Shown here piece after piece: positions 51,094-61,822 of a DNA stretch of 64,000 nt. The stretch comes from Armatimonadota bacterium. Lineage in GTDB: Bacteria; Armatimonadota; Fimbriimonadia; Fimbriimonadales; Fimbriimonadaceae. The stretch spans positions 496,001 through 560,000 of the forward strand of contig JAFDWS010000002.1 of the NCBI GenBank assembly GCA_018268375.1. Direction: 5' to 3'. The notes beneath the pieces were generated by a model. It saw only the letters and a list, made by a program, of their open reading frames with translations, ran no database searches and was not told where the DNA came from. Position 1 is the stretch's first letter, and the number at the start of each line of letters is the position of its first letter. Position numbers and translations under genes: made by a program.

Positions 51094-52740
51094 TCAGAAC
51101 CTCACGTTCAGTCGGGCCATCACGAAGGTCGTCCGGTAGCCCGTTTGGTCGAAGAGCCGGTCGTCTTGCGTCCAAGGCGCGACGACCAACTCGAGGTCAT
51201 GGTCTGGGGACAATCGTCGGCGCACGCTGAATGTCAACTGCGTTCCTTTGACGTCTCCGGATTCGTAGTAATTCAGCCCGGCGGAAGCGCTGAGGTTTTG
51301 GTCTTTGGACCAATTGAGCCCCACCGCGAAGCTCCGGGAGTTCGGGAAGAAATCGTCGAGTTCTATTCCGCTCTCGTCGTGGCCGATGACGCGGAAATCG
51401 TCCATCGAGTACTCGGCATAGGCGCTGAGGACGGTGTCCACCACGTAAGTGCCACCGACGGCAAGGTTGTGCCAACCGATCTCGACGTCGCGAATTGAGT
51501 TTCGCTGGAACCTGTAGGTGTAAGTCAGATAGCCAGAGTAGACGTCGGTGCCGCGATCGAGCTTGGCCTGGAAGGTCGCCCGGTCGTCCCACTGCAGCAT
51601 TCGGGTGTCCGTCGTCTGCATTTGGGCCTCATTGGTGAGGTCTTCCCAGGAGCCCCTGACCGTCAAGTTGAAGGGCCCGACTCGGCCGTAGAGGCGGCCA
51701 TCGTAAACATTGGTCTTCGGCACGTCGACGAACGTCTGATCAGCGCGGTAACGCTCGGACTCAAGATGGTTGAAACCGAATTGGAGCGACCAGCCTCGCC
51801 AGCGCTGCATCAGCCTGGCGCCCGAGACGAGACGCTTGCGGACATAAGCGTTCTTGATCGTGTTAAGGTCGAAGTCCTGCCGCCCGAACTTGAACTGGAG
51901 CGTAGTGGCGGGCCCTAGGTCGAGGAGCCCTGCCAAGGCATAACTCCTGATTGTGCTGGAGTCCAGCCCAGCCTGCTCGATCCTCGCGTAGCCTGCGGCA
52001 CCTTCTACGCTCAGCCGGTCACCAATGTCCGCCGTGTACGTGGCATCGATCCTGCGTTGCAACGTTTGCGGCTGGAACCCGGTGTCGTCGGCCGTGGTCC
52101 TTTGGGCAGCGGTCACGCCAAGGTTGCCGCCCAAGGCACTACCACCGACGCCGCCAGCGATCAGCTTTGTGCGGGTGTGCTCCGGCTCCCTGGGCGCGGG
52201 ATAACGCGCGTCTCGTTCGTCGGCCTTGTAGGTGAAGAAGCCGCCTGCGCTTGGCGATATGGAGTGGTCGATCGTGATCGAACTGACATCGTCTTGGCTC
52301 GGATCGTTTGGCCATTGCCAGCCGGGCGCGTACTCGTAACGACCGTACCTTCCTCGGCCGGCGCGCAAGACAGTGTGGCCATGGTTCAAGGCGATGAAGC
52401 CCTGATATTTGAAATCCTGGTTGGGGAACCCGTTGTAGTAAAGGCGGGCGTAGGGCGAAGTGTCCGAGAGCGGGCTCAAGAGCGAAAGGTGGTGCAGGCT
52501 CAATCCCTCGGTCGGCCGGGCGTCGTAGCTCAAGGTCGTCGCACCCTTACTGATGCTGGTGTAGCCGATGCTGACCTCGTTCCACTTGGTCGGCTCGACC
52601 TTTTCGTCCTGCTTTTCGTCCTTCTTCTCTTGACCGCCTTCGGTGGGCGTTTCTTGCGCCCATGCCCCCAATGCGGCCAAAGCAAGGACGGTCAATGTGC
52701 TCCTGAGGAGCCAAGGCCTTGCTTGTGTGTCCCGTTTCAT
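51094..52740 (-). CDS. MtrB/PioB-like outer-membrane barrel
   Basis: 548 residues: signal peptide, a charged Glu/Lys linker (EGGQEKKDEKQDEKVE), then many amphipathic strands (VSIGYTSISKGATTLSYD; LQFKFGRQDFDLNTIKN) and a terminal Phe (MARLNVRF). Length and position next to a decaheme cytochrome fit the porin sleeve of porin-cytochrome complexes. Confidence 0.75.
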   Translation of the reverse strand: MKRDTQARPWLLRSTLTVLALAALGAWAQETPTEGGQEKKDEKQDEKVEPTKWNEVSIGYTSISKGATTLSYDARPTEGLSLHHLSLLSPLSDTSPYARLYYNGFPNQDFKYQGFIALNHGHTVLRAGRGRYGRYEYAPGWQWPNDPSQDDVSSITIDHSISPSAGGFFTYKADERDARYPAPREPEHTRTKLIAGGVGGSALGGNLGVTAAQRTTADDTGFQPQTLQRRIDATYTADIGDRLSVEGAAGYARIEQAGLDSSTIRSYALAGLLDLGPATTLQFKFGRQDFDLNTIKNAYVRKRLVSGARLMQRWRGWSLQFGFNHLESERYRADQTFVDVPKTNVYDGRLYGRVGPFNLTVRGSWEDLTNEAQMQTTDTRMLQWDDRATFQAKLDRGTDVYSGYLTYTYRFQRNSIRDVEIGWHNLAVGGTYVVDTVLSAYAEYSMDDFRVIGHDESGIELDDFFPNSRSFAVGLNWSKDQNLSASAGLNYYESGDVKGTQLTFSVRRRLSPDHDLELVVAPWTQDDRLFDQTGYRTTFVMARLNVRF

Positions 52741-53705
52741 GGTTTCAAGAACCTCGGGTCTGTGTTACTTCCGTGTGTCGAGACGTGGCAGCCAGCCGTC
52801 CAGCAGGTCTGCCCTGGATAGTGTTTGGCGAGCTTGTCGGTGTGGCACTGGGCGCAAAGGCCGCGAGTCACCGAGTTAAGAAGTTTGGGGTTGTTCGTCC
52901 CATGCGGACGGTGGCACTCCTCGCAGCCGCGGCCGGTAAAGCCGGCCACAGGGTCGTGCTCATAGACGAACGGCCCTGCCTTTTCGGTATGGCAAGTGAC
53001 GCACTTGCCTTTGATGAGATCGTGGTTGACCTTGGCGTCCTTGGTCGGATGGACGCTGTGACAGTCGCTACAGGCGACGCGGCCCTCCGGCACAGGGTGG
53101 TGGGAGGCACCGCGGAACTCGGCGAGCGTCGACTGGTGGCAGGAGCCGCAGAGCGTGGACTCGTCCGCCTTCAGCATCAGCTTAGGCTCTTGCTTAGCGA
53201 CAAAGAACGGTGCCCTGGGATCTTTCTTCTCGGCGCCTGGCCCTAGGTTGGGCTCGCTGTCGGGATGGATCTTGTGGCAGGAGACGCAAGACAGGTCGGC
53301 GCGAGCGTGCTCGGTCCGCTTCCAATGGCTCGCGCTCATTGTCTTCTCATGACAGCGCAAACAAGCTGCGGACGACTCCTTGGGCGACATCGAAGTAAAG
53401 GAGATCACCTCGGGATCCTTCTCGGCCTGGTGGATGTGGCCGGGGCCGTGGCAACCCTGGCAACCGCGCTTGTCAAGCGGCAAGCTCTCGTCGGAGACGA
53501 AGGCGGCGTGTGGCGATGCGGCGAAGTTCTCGGAGACCTTGGCGTGGCACTCGGCGCAACCTGCCTCGCTCATGTAATCGTCGGGCTTTGCCCGTGCGAA
53601 CAGACGGTCGGCTTGTGACGTCGGCTTCTTCGCCTGGGGAGTGTTCGTGAAGCCGAGGGAGAGCATCGCGATTCCAATGCCTAAAACCAGCGCTTGTATC
53701 TTCAC
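52737..53705 (-). CDS. DmsE/MtrA-like decaheme cytochrome c
   Basis: 322 residues with signal peptide. Nine CxxCH sites (CAECH, CQGCH, CLRCH, CVSCH, CGSCH, CSDCH, CVTCH, CEECH, CAQCH) plus CWTAGCH, a CX4CH-type last site: ten hemes, the length and spacing of DmsE/MtrA. Stop overlaps the barrel gene start by ATGA, so the two are made together. Confidence 0.88.
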   Translation of the reverse strand: MKIQALVLGIGIAMLSLGFTNTPQAKKPTSQADRLFARAKPDDYMSEAGCAECHAKVSENFAASPHAAFVSDESLPLDKRGCQGCHGPGHIHQAEKDPEVISFTSMSPKESSAACLRCHEKTMSASHWKRTEHARADLSCVSCHKIHPDSEPNLGPGAEKKDPRAPFFVAKQEPKLMLKADESTLCGSCHQSTLAEFRGASHHPVPEGRVACSDCHSVHPTKDAKVNHDLIKGKCVTCHTEKAGPFVYEHDPVAGFTGRGCEECHRPHGTNNPKLLNSVTRGLCAQCHTDKLAKHYPGQTCWTAGCHVSTHGSNTDPRFLKP

Positions 53706-53865
53706 TTCCTTGCTCCTTGTTGCGACCCGGTTTCCAGTGGGCTCCTTTCTTTGCTCTCTCCCAGTTCGACTATATCCGCCGCATTTGGCGCGTTTCGACC
53801 CAAAACAGGGGAATATGGGGCTGTGTCAACCAAAAGGACGACAGGTTCGCGGGAATCTGTGGGCC

Positions 53866-54498
53866 TTACTTCAGCAGAGTCATCGCGCGGACCGTGCACA
53901 ACGCCACCATGCGCTCCCCTGTCCCGAGTACCGACAGGTTGGCGGCGACAGGGATCTCCTTGCCGGACCGATGCAGTCCGAAGGTAGCGAAATGGTCGCC
54001 CATTTCCTTCGTCCGGGGATGCTCGAAGAACCCTTTGACGTGTTCGGCATGGTCGGGTCGATATCGGCGCGGCAACAAGTCTGAGATCGGCTTGCCAACC
54101 AGGTCTTCTGGGCCCCAACCGAAGAGGTCGCCCGCTTTGTCGTTCGCCATGAAGACGGTCGTGTCCGGCAAGACGATCAGCACCGCTTCCGGTGAGTGCT
54201 CGATCAGCATCTGGCAGAACAAGGTTTCGTTGTCTGGATGCTGCCGATGGGCGTTCGCCTGGACGTCCGCCATCGCCCTGTCCATTTCCTCTTTCAAGAC
54301 ATGGGCGACGAGCTCGGTGCGGCTGTTCTTGCCGAGCTTCATTCGAATCCGACGCCAGTACGTCTTGACGGTCGCCTCGCTGATACCGAGACGGTTACCG
54401 ATGGCAGTGTCTGTGAACCCGCTTGATGCGAGCTTCAGCAACTGCCTTTCCCGCAATGACAGCGGAGTGCCCTCGCTATCTGCCACGTTATCGAGCAT
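53866..54498 (-). CDS. LuxR-type regulator with C-terminal PAS domain
   Basis: 210 residues from MLDNVADSEGTPLSLRERQL. Unusual order: LuxR helix-turn-helix first (LASSGFTDTAIGNRLGISEA, VKTYWRRIRMKLG), PAS domain second (VLIVLPDTTVFMANDKAGDL). Placed upstream of the cytochrome genes on the same strand, so it may regulate them. Confidence 0.8.
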   Translation of the reverse strand: MLDNVADSEGTPLSLRERQLLKLASSGFTDTAIGNRLGISEATVKTYWRRIRMKLGKNSRTELVAHVLKEEMDRAMADVQANAHRQHPDNETLFCQMLIEHSPEAVLIVLPDTTVFMANDKAGDLFGWGPEDLVGKPISDLLPRRYRPDHAEHVKGFFEHPRTKEMGDHFATFGLHRSGKEIPVAANLSVLGTGERMVALCTVRAMTLLK

Positions 54499-55010
54499 CT
54501 TAGCACCCTCCCCTTGTTTTGACTGCGTAGCCCCCGTGTTTTTTTGCCTTCGCACGCCGTTCCGACGGATCTCCCATGTCGGCGGCCGCATGCACCTTCG
54601 TTTTCACTGACATGCTTCACTTTGGCGTCCTTTCCGGACAAGTTCAAGTCAGCGGTTTTGTGTCCTCCAGACGATTGTCATCGGAAGTCACCACAGCGCT
54701 GGGTCAAGCCGGGCCCGAGGGTTCACCCGCCGGTGCTCGGGCGGGCCTTTGAGAGCTGCGTCGCATACACCCGCACACGGCCGTCGGTGGTCGCTACTCG
54801 TCGTAGGAACTTCGCATCCGTGCCAATGAGGGCACAACATTTTTATGATGAAATGTCTATTATTAGCAGCTGATCCTATACATTATAAGATTTATGGGCT
54901 TTCGCTCAGCCAGTGGCGGCGGGATTGGATCCTGGGATCAAGTCTGAACGGGCGGCCGACCGGCCTTGGCGTCGCGAACCGGACTCGCACTGCGATAAGC
55001 TGTCGCGATC
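54499..55010. other. Non-coding stretch
   Basis: No credible gene. A hairpin CCCGCC/GGGCGGG near 54730 is the only structure seen. Contains the control regions of the regulator (minus) and the GH95 gene (plus). Confidence 0.4.
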
Positions 55011-57449
55011 TTGGTTGCTATACTCGCCGCAGTTCTAGCCTTGGCACCACGTATTGACCCAGCCACCGATGTGCTTTGGTACGAACGGCCGGCATCTGGA
55101 TGGACCGAAGCGCTGCCGTTGGGAAACGGCCGTCTCGGTGCCATGGTTTACGGGGGCCTGCAGTCCGAACGCGTGGCGCTCAATGAAAGCACGGTTTGGA
55201 CGGGCGGCCCTTATGACCCTAAAGGGGATGGCTCCGGCGCCCAAGTGCTGCCTGAGATTCAGAAGCTCGTCTTCGAGGGCAAGGGCGTCGAGGCCGAGGC
55301 ACTGTTTGAAAAGGAGATGATGTCGAAGTCCTGGGAAATGGCTGAATACCAACCCCTTGGCGACCTTCAGCTCAGCTTTCCCGAACACGCTTTGGTCACG
55401 GGATATCGGCGAGAACTAGACCTGACGACCGCGTCGACGCTGGTCGAATACAAGCATGGGGGAGTGAGCTTCCGGCGCCAAGCGGTCTGCAGCTATCCCG
55501 ACCAAGTCATCGCGATCCGCCTGACGGCCGACAAGCCTGGCTCGATCAACTTTGCGGCGACCTTGGATGGCCGGACCAACGTCAAAGCCCACACGGACGC
55601 CGAGTACAGCGTCTCCAGCCGGGAGCCCCAAACCATTGTCCTTCGGGGCAAGACAGCCAGCTACGCGGGCGGCAGCGGACTGACTTACGAAGCGCGCCTC
55701 AGGGTTGTTACCGATGGCGGCAAAGCGAACCTTGACTTCGATCGAGAGCACGACAGGGTTGTGATTGAGGGGGCGAACAGCGCGACGATCTATGTCGCAG
55801 CCGCCACAAACTTTAAAAGCTGGAAGGAGCTGGGCGATGACCCGGCGGACCAAAACAAGAAGACCTTGGCTACCGCTGTCGCTAAAGGCTTCGATCGGGT
55901 TCTAGCAGACCACTTGGCCGATTACGGGCGATTCTATGAAAGGACACACTTGGAGCTTGGTCGGACTTCGGAGAGCCTAAGACCCACCGACGAGCGCTTC
56001 GCAGCGTTTCAGAGAAACCGCGATCCAGCGCTGCCTGCCTTGCTCTTTCACTTCGGCCGCTACCTTCTCATATCGTCGTCCCGAGAAGGCAGCCAACCGC
56101 CCAACCTCCAAGGCCTCTGGAACGCCGATATGGTACCAGCATGGGGCGGAAAGCTCACAACGAACATCAACCAAGAAATGAACTACTGGCCGGTCGATAC
56201 GGCCAACCTCTCTGACCTCGCCGGACCGCTGCTCCGCTTTGCGGAAGAACTCTCTGAATCGGGTGCGCGTACGGCGAAACGCAATTGGAACGCGAGAGGC
56301 TGGGTTCTTGGCCACAACACTGATCTTTGGCGAGCCACAGATCCTATCCACGGCGCTTACTGGGCTGCCTGGCATGGAGGGGGCGCGTGGCTCGGCACGA
56401 TGCTTTGGGACCACTATCAATTTACTGGCGACGACAAGTGGCTTCACCGGGCCTATCCCGTAATGAAAGGCGCTGCCGAGTTCTTCCAGGACACGATGGT
56501 CGTGCATCCCCAATATGGCTGGCTCGTGACGAACCCTTCGAGCTCGCCTGAAAACGGCCCTGGCGGCGACAAGATGTGGAAGCACCACCCCGACGGCACG
56601 TTCGACAAGCCGATCGGGATATGCGCCGGCCCTGCCATGGACAACGAAATGCTCCGCGAGTTCTTCCGCGACATGGATCAGGCCGCCGAGCAGTTGAGCG
56701 TCGATGCCGACCTGCGCAAGTGGCTACGGCAAGCGACCGAAAAGTTGCCCCCGGTCCTCATCGGCCGCTACGGCCAAGTCCAGGAGTGGCTGGAGGATCT
56801 GGACGGGCCGGATGACCACCACCGTCATGTGTCGATGCTGTGGGGAGCCTTCCCTGGCTCGACGATCAGTCTGAGCAAGACGCCCGACGAGGCGCAGGCG
56901 GTCAAGGTGGCCTTGGATCATCGCGGCGATGTCGCGAGCGGTTGGTCGATGGCATGGAAGCTCTGCCTGTGGGCCCGTTTGGGCGATGGCGAGAGGGCGT
57001 ACAAGCTCTTGCGCGAGTTCTTGACGGTCAACAACAACTTCAACGTCTCGACGCGCTCGGCCGGGGGCATCTATCCAAACCTGCTCTGTTGCCATCCGCC
57101 CTTCCAGATCGATGGCAATTTCGGCGCGACGGCGGGCATCGTCGAAATGCTGCTACAAAGCCAGGGCGAAGCGATCGAGCTTCTGCCCGCCTTGCCTCAG
57201 GAATGGAAAAGCGGCTCGATCCATGGAGTCAAGGCCAGGGGAGGCTTTGTGTTCGACCTTGAATGGGCCCGCGGAGTGGTTCGCTCAGCCACAATCAAAT
57301 CGTTGCTCGGCAAGCCCTGCCGTCTACGGATTCCTCCCAAGACCACAGTCGCCGTGAACGGAAAGGAAGCCCGTCTCGATGGCCGGGGTGTCCTTGAGTT
57401 CCAAACCGAGTCGGGCGCGAGTTACGAACTGAGGATGACCGAGCGATGA
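55011..57449 (+). CDS. GH95 family alpha-L-fucosidase or related glycosidase
   Basis: 812 residues, TTG start, short signal-like segment ([12 protein letters not shown]). [19 protein letters not shown] and [13 protein letters not shown] are GH95 N-terminal motifs; [18 protein letters not shown] and [20 protein letters not shown] are catalytic-barrel motifs. Cleaves terminal fucosides, possibly galactosides. Stop overlaps the next start (ATGA). Confidence 0.88.
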   Translation: MVAILAAVLALAPRIDPATDVLWYERPASGWTEALPLGNGRLGAMVYGGLQSERVALNESTVWTGGPYDPKGDGSGAQVLPEIQKLVFEGKGVEAEALFEKEMMSKSWEMAEYQPLGDLQLSFPEHALVTGYRRELDLTTASTLVEYKHGGVSFRRQAVCSYPDQVIAIRLTADKPGSINFAATLDGRTNVKAHTDAEYSVSSREPQTIVLRGKTASYAGGSGLTYEARLRVVTDGGKANLDFDREHDRVVIEGANSATIYVAAATNFKSWKELGDDPADQNKKTLATAVAKGFDRVLADHLADYGRFYERTHLELGRTSESLRPTDERFAAFQRNRDPALPALLFHFGRYLLISSSREGSQPPNLQGLWNADMVPAWGGKLTTNINQEMNYWPVDTANLSDLAGPLLRFAEELSESGARTAKRNWNARGWVLGHNTDLWRATDPIHGAYWAAWHGGGAWLGTMLWDHYQFTGDDKWLHRAYPVMKGAAEFFQDTMVVHPQYGWLVTNPSSSPENGPGGDKMWKHHPDGTFDKPIGICAGPAMDNEMLREFFRDMDQAAEQLSVDADLRKWLRQATEKLPPVLIGRYGQVQEWLEDLDGPDDHHRHVSMLWGAFPGSTISLSKTPDEAQAVKVALDHRGDVASGWSMAWKLCLWARLGDGERAYKLLREFLTVNNNFNVSTRSAGGIYPNLLCCHPPFQIDGNFGATAGIVEMLLQSQGEAIELLPALPQEWKSGSIHGVKARGGFVFDLEWARGVVRSATIKSLLGKPCRLRIPPKTTVAVNGKEARLDGRGVLEFQTESGASYELRMTER

Positions 57450-58552
57450 GAATCACAGCGATCCGGGCGTATCGAATTGATTTGCCACTCAAGGAAGGTT
57501 CCTACAAGTGGTCGGGCGGCAAGTCGGTGTCGGTCTTCGACAGCACCGTGGTCGAGGTCAAGACCGATGCTGGAGTCACCGGCTACGGCGAGGTCTGTCC
57601 TCTCGGGCCCTTTTATCTGCCTGCGTATGCGCAGGGTGTGCGGTCGGGCTTGCTCGAACTCGGCCCCCATCTGATCGGTGAAGATCCGACGGATTTGGAG
57701 CGGCTCAACAGGAGGATGGACTCCGCGCTCCTCGGGCACCCCTATGTGAAGTCCGGGATCGACATGGCGTGCTGGGACATCCTCGGCAAGGTCACAGGGC
57801 TCCCGGTCTGCAAGTTGCTCGGTGGCCGCTACGGAGAGGATTTCGCCCTCTACCGAGCCATCTCCCAAGAAGAACCCGAGGCGATGGCGACCAAGGTCGC
57901 CGCCTATCGAGCGGAGGGCTATCAGCGGTTCCAACTGAAGGTGGGCGGCGATCCTGACACCGATATCGAGCGCATTCGAGCTGTGCGTGCTTGCCTGGAT
58001 GCGGGTGAGATCCTCGTCGCGGACGCGAACACGGGCTGGCTGCAGCACCAAGCGATGAGGGTCGCGGGGGCTGTCCGTGACCTTGATGTTTATATCGAGC
58101 AACCGTGCAGGTCTTATGAGGAGTGCCTCTCGGTCCGGCGACACACCGACTTGCCTTTCGTGCTCGATGAGAACATCGATTCTTTACAGATGCTGCTGCG
58201 GGGACACCAGGATGCGGCGATGGACGTCGTCAACATCAAGATCAGTAAATTCGGTGGGCTGACGCGGGCGCGCCAAGCCCGAGACCTTTGTGCCTCGATC
58301 GGCGTCGCCATGACGATCGAGGACAGTTGGGGCGGGGACATTGTGACGGCTGCGATCGCCCACCTCGCTCACAGCACTCCGCCAGAACTGCTCTTCACTT
58401 CGACCGACTTCAACAGCTATGTGACCGTGTCCTTCTGCGAGGGTGCGCCCATTCGGAGGCAGGGCCGGCTTGCGGCTTCATCCGAGCCTGGGCTCGGTGT
58501 TCGGCCGGATTTTGCTCAGTTGGGCGGGGCCCTCCTCGAAGTGAGGGGATAA
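57446..58552 (+). CDS. Enolase-superfamily enzyme (mandelate racemase type)
   Basis: 368 residues. [18 protein letters not shown] and LDENIDS supply the KxK/metal Asp-Glu-Glu pattern and KISKFGG the second Lys. Resembles hydroxyproline betaine epimerase or sugar-acid dehydratase groups. Coupled to the GH95 gene; may act on a product of glycan breakdown. Confidence 0.85.
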   Translation: MRITAIRAYRIDLPLKEGSYKWSGGKSVSVFDSTVVEVKTDAGVTGYGEVCPLGPFYLPAYAQGVRSGLLELGPHLIGEDPTDLERLNRRMDSALLGHPYVKSGIDMACWDILGKVTGLPVCKLLGGRYGEDFALYRAISQEEPEAMATKVAAYRAEGYQRFQLKVGGDPDTDIERIRAVRACLDAGEILVADANTGWLQHQAMRVAGAVRDLDVYIEQPCRSYEECLSVRRHTDLPFVLDENIDSLQMLLRGHQDAAMDVVNIKISKFGGLTRARQARDLCASIGVAMTIEDSWGGDIVTAAIAHLAHSTPPELLFTSTDFNSYVTVSFCEGAPIRRQGRLAASSEPGLGVRPDFAQLGGALLEVRG

Positions 58553-58617
58553 GGGTTTAGGTTTGCGTGCGTAGCGACGGGTGGCAAAGGTGACTCGGAT
58601 ATGCTTCGGAACATGAG

Positions 58618-58887
58618 ATGGATCTTCTGAAAGCAACCAGAGTCTTCAGGGACATCCATGACTTACCCTTGACAGAGGCGCTCACGGAGGCAAGGAAACG
58701 ACTACCCGACAAAGACGAGAGCCTCGTCGTCGAGCGGTTCCTCGCCTACCTCCATGAGGATCGAGACCTTATCAGCAAAGTCTCTACGGAGTTGGAGCAG
58801 ACTTCGAATCCGATCATTACCTCGATCGCAACCCATACTGCGAAAGTGATGAAAAAGTTTGGCAAGACAATCCCTCCAGAATGCTGA
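58618..58887 (+). CDS. Unknown 89-residue protein
   Basis: MDLLKATRVFRDIHDLPLTE, all-helical and charged, ends KKFGKTIPPEC. No family recognised. Confidence 0.5.
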   Translation: MDLLKATRVFRDIHDLPLTEALTEARKRLPDKDESLVVERFLAYLHEDRDLISKVSTELEQTSNPIITSIATHTAKVMKKFGKTIPPEC

Positions 58888-59068
58888 CCGTGCTGAAGGA
58901 TTTTGCGAAGCGTTGAGTGGGAGTTCCTGCGGAACCGGGGTGAAAGCCGGCACGAGCCATCCGCCTTCACCCCGGCCACCCGCCGCCCGCCGTAGTCGGT
59001 TCGTGGTAGTGGGGCTAGTCGTGTCCCCGCGTACTGCCACAGCGCCGATGGACATTTCGGGATGGTGT

Positions 59069-60039
59069 TTATGTAGCATCAGCAAGCCGGCCCCTGGCCC
59101 GAAATTCGGCCACGTACTCTTTGAAGGCAGCCTGTCCTCCCACACGCAGCCCTTCCCAAACGTCCGCGTCGAAAGAGTTGCGAAGGTGACGCGCAGGATT
59201 GAATTCACTCTGTCTCATCATAAACAGGAACTCCCTTTCGTCGCACATGCGGTGCAACATCGAGGCAGCCCCTTCGGCTCCGGCTTCAACCGCAGCCAAA
59301 AGCCTGCGCAAGTCATCATCGTCTTCTACGCAAAAGCCACCCTCGTTTCCGGTGCGGAGGCCGACCGTGCGGAAAGACAATTGACTGTCCAGGTAATCCA
59401 GTGCTCTATTGACGGCGCCAAACTGGCACTTTCGGAATATGGGCTCGTTCAGACCAAGACTAAGGATTGAGACGCAAACCGTACAGCGCGCCCCCTTTTT
59501 CGGCAGCCTTCCACTTCGGACGAACGTTCGGGTTGATTCGCATTCGCGCACAACGCCCGGCCCCAACGGACGGAACCCGAAGGGGGCGTAGGCTGACTTG
59601 ATTGTCCGTACGACGGCTGCCTGAACATACGAGCTCCAATTTGCTCGCTCCCTATCTTCACGGCTCACGTGGGGGCCACCTCCGAGTGGGCGCGCCCATC
59701 CTGAATGACAAGTTCCTCCAAGCATCTGAACTCCGCGTATGGCAAATGTCCGGTTGCGGGTGCCTGCAAGGACAGCCGGCGGACAGAGACCAAATGACGG
59801 ATTGGATCGACGTCGATGTCGCGGTTGCAGGTCAGAGACAAGTCTGTGACAAATGGCAGTGTCCGAAGAAAGTCTAGCGGTTGCTGTTGCCAACCTTTGG
59901 CATAGTTCAACACTAGAGCGGAAGCTCCTTCTGAGAGCATGGCGGCTCTCATGTCGTCATGCCAGTGACCCCGGACAACCATGGCGTTTCTTCCGAGGTA
60001 TTCCTCTACTGCTGACGTTGCGGAGGGATTACCGTTCAT
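59069..60039 (-). pseudogene. Disrupted gene with leucine-rich segment
   Basis: Two coding-looking parts lie in different frames. 59665-60039 starts MNGNPSATSAVEEYLGRN and has leucine-rich repeats (LRTLPFVTDLSLTCNRDIDV). 59069-59450 encodes RALDYLDSQLSFRTVGL and MLHRMCDEREFLFMM. The sequence between shows no single open frame with coding character. Frameshifts in one gene are the simplest reading; two small genes are possible. Confidence 0.4.
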
Positions 60040-60223
60040 GGCAAGAGTTTTCTCCGGCGTGCCGCACTGAGTGGGTTGCGGACGTTAGTTAAGGGGCCGC
60101 CTGGTCGGATGCCTCCGAGTTCGGTAATCTTCATTTGCTCGACGATTTCAAGTGCTGTAAGTCCACCGGAGAAGCGTGCGCTATCGTCGTACGTTGAGCC
60201 GACGTTGAGGTCAGGCTCCTAGA

Positions 60224-60625
60224 TTAATCCAGGAGCCGCAGCGCAAGAGGCCCGTCCAGCGCGGCGAACATGGACCATCCCGGCTTATCCCCCTTACCCA
60301 AGACCCCGATCAACTTTGAGTCCATGTAAATCGCGCACTCAATCACACCTTCGCGAAGCTTCCATACTCCTTTAAACCTCGCTACGAGGGGGCTAGAAAC
60401 AGTTCCCACCCCGGCGTACGGCAAGGGATTTGCGGGTGCCTGCCGCTTTTCTCCGAAGTTTTCGGGAGGAACTGCAGCTATGTTGAACAACCAAACGAAG
60501 CCGTTCACTGACCCCGACTCCCAGAAATAGGCATAAACGGCCTCTTCGTTACTCTCAACCACGATCGCTTCAATGCCGTCGGGTCGTTCCAACGTGGCCA
60601 GTTTGGTCATGACTTGAAACATCAT
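60224..60625 (-). CDS. Unknown small protein
   Basis: About 133 residues (MMFQVMTKLATLERPDGIEA). Beta-rich, WESGSVNGFVWLFNIAAVPP. Resembles immunity-type proteins in size and style only. TAA stop. Confidence 0.5.
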   Translation of the reverse strand: MMFQVMTKLATLERPDGIEAIVVESNEEAVYAYFWESGSVNGFVWLFNIAAVPPENFGEKRQAPANPLPYAGVGTVSSPLVARFKGVWKLREGVIECAIYMDSKLIGVLGKGDKPGWSMFAALDGPLALRLLD

Positions 60626-60745
60626 GGCATGCTGACGGTGCAAGGCTCCCGAGCTCCCATGCGGATTGGTATTTCTAGGGCTGGTCGTTGAGCATGATCG
60701 AGCACCCGGCGAGATCGATGCGGTGCTCTGTGCGAGTTCTCATGC

Positions 60746-61162
60746 TCATAGTTCTTCGCCCGAGAGTCCGGCCTGCGACCCGATGCAGAGCGAAAATCCA
60801 TAGCAGCGGACGTAATCAAGGACGACACTGCAAAGTTGCGCGCCGTCAGAAACCCATTCTTTCTCCAGCGTAATGACCGCAGTGCTGTTCGCCCATGCCC
60901 CAATCTCGACTTCCCTGACGCGCCCAGAGCCCATTGCTTTCCGGTTCCCGGGCTCTTCACAGTAGCTCTGGCACACGGGAGAATGACGCTCTGGCAGGGC
61001 GACCAAACTCCCGACGTTCGGCAAGGTTCCGATTTCCGTTTCAAGTTCCAATTCGATCCACATGCTCAGTGCGACTTGCCGCCGATAGTCCTCTGCGAGA
61101 GTGTGCCAACCGTCCGTATTGCAAGAATTGGCTTGAACGTTGATGCGTATAGTGCAGTCCAT
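60746..61162 (-). CDS. Unknown 138-residue protein
   Basis: MDCTIRINVQANSCNTDGWH, acidic, with VITLEKEWVSDGAQLCSVVL. No family recognised; an immunity-like protein is a guess from the context. Confidence 0.5.
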   Translation of the reverse strand: MDCTIRINVQANSCNTDGWHTLAEDYRRQVALSMWIELELETEIGTLPNVGSLVALPERHSPVCQSYCEEPGNRKAMGSGRVREVEIGAWANSTAVITLEKEWVSDGAQLCSVVLDYVRCYGFSLCIGSQAGLSGEEL

Positions 61163-61174
61163 CCGGCCCTATCC

Positions 61175-61747
61175 TCAAAAAGCGAAGTCCGGAGCGAATC
61201 CAGGTCCGGCCCCAGTGCCATTTCCCCAGATGGGCTCACCGGCAACCGGCGGCACATCCCCTCCCACGCCGAACCTGCCCCACACAATGTTATCGAACCA
61301 CTCCTTGCTCACTCCCGGCTTGACCGGCGCAGGTCGATCCGCCCAAAACATTACGTTGCAGGGTTTTTGGAGGCCACCGCACCTTCCCCAGTACTCGCCT
61401 CGCAAATGCCTTAGCCTTCTTTGCCAGCCCTCAAGCTGGTCTTTGTGGCCGGTCCACGTCCCGCTATTCGGATACTCAGGATTCGGATTTGATCCAAACG
61501 GGTACAGGTTAAGAGGATCATTATACATATCAAACCAAGCAGGCGAAACATCGCCGACTACCACCCAAGCCTCGCTCAAGGAAGGGTCATCCGTTTCCAC
61601 CTTTGCCTTTATGAGTCCAAATTGCTCAAAGCCCCAAACGAAGCTCGCATCAGTAATCCCTCGAAGCCATGTGAAGTGTCGGAGAAACCGCTCCGCTTCC
61701 CCCAGATGCATTGACTCATATTCAGGTTGTGATAATGTTCCGCCCAC
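61175..61747 (-). CDS. Unknown 190-residue protein
   Basis: Contains FVWGFEQFGLIKAKVETDDP and WVVVGDVSPAWFDMYNDPLN, then a Gly/Pro/Trp-rich end. GTG start uncertain. Lies 12 bases upstream of the 60746 gene on the same strand. Confidence 0.5.
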   Translation of the reverse strand: MGGTLSQPEYESMHLGEAERFLRHFTWLRGITDASFVWGFEQFGLIKAKVETDDPSLSEAWVVVGDVSPAWFDMYNDPLNLYPFGSNPNPEYPNSGTWTGHKDQLEGWQRRLRHLRGEYWGRCGGLQKPCNVMFWADRPAPVKPGVSKEWFDNIVWGRFGVGGDVPPVAGEPIWGNGTGAGPGFAPDFAF

Positions 61748-61822
61748 GTTCTTCCTCGCTCCTCGATCCAGGTTGCGCCACCAGGGCTCCGCTTAAGGTA
61801 GAGGCACGTCACTCCTGCCGCT

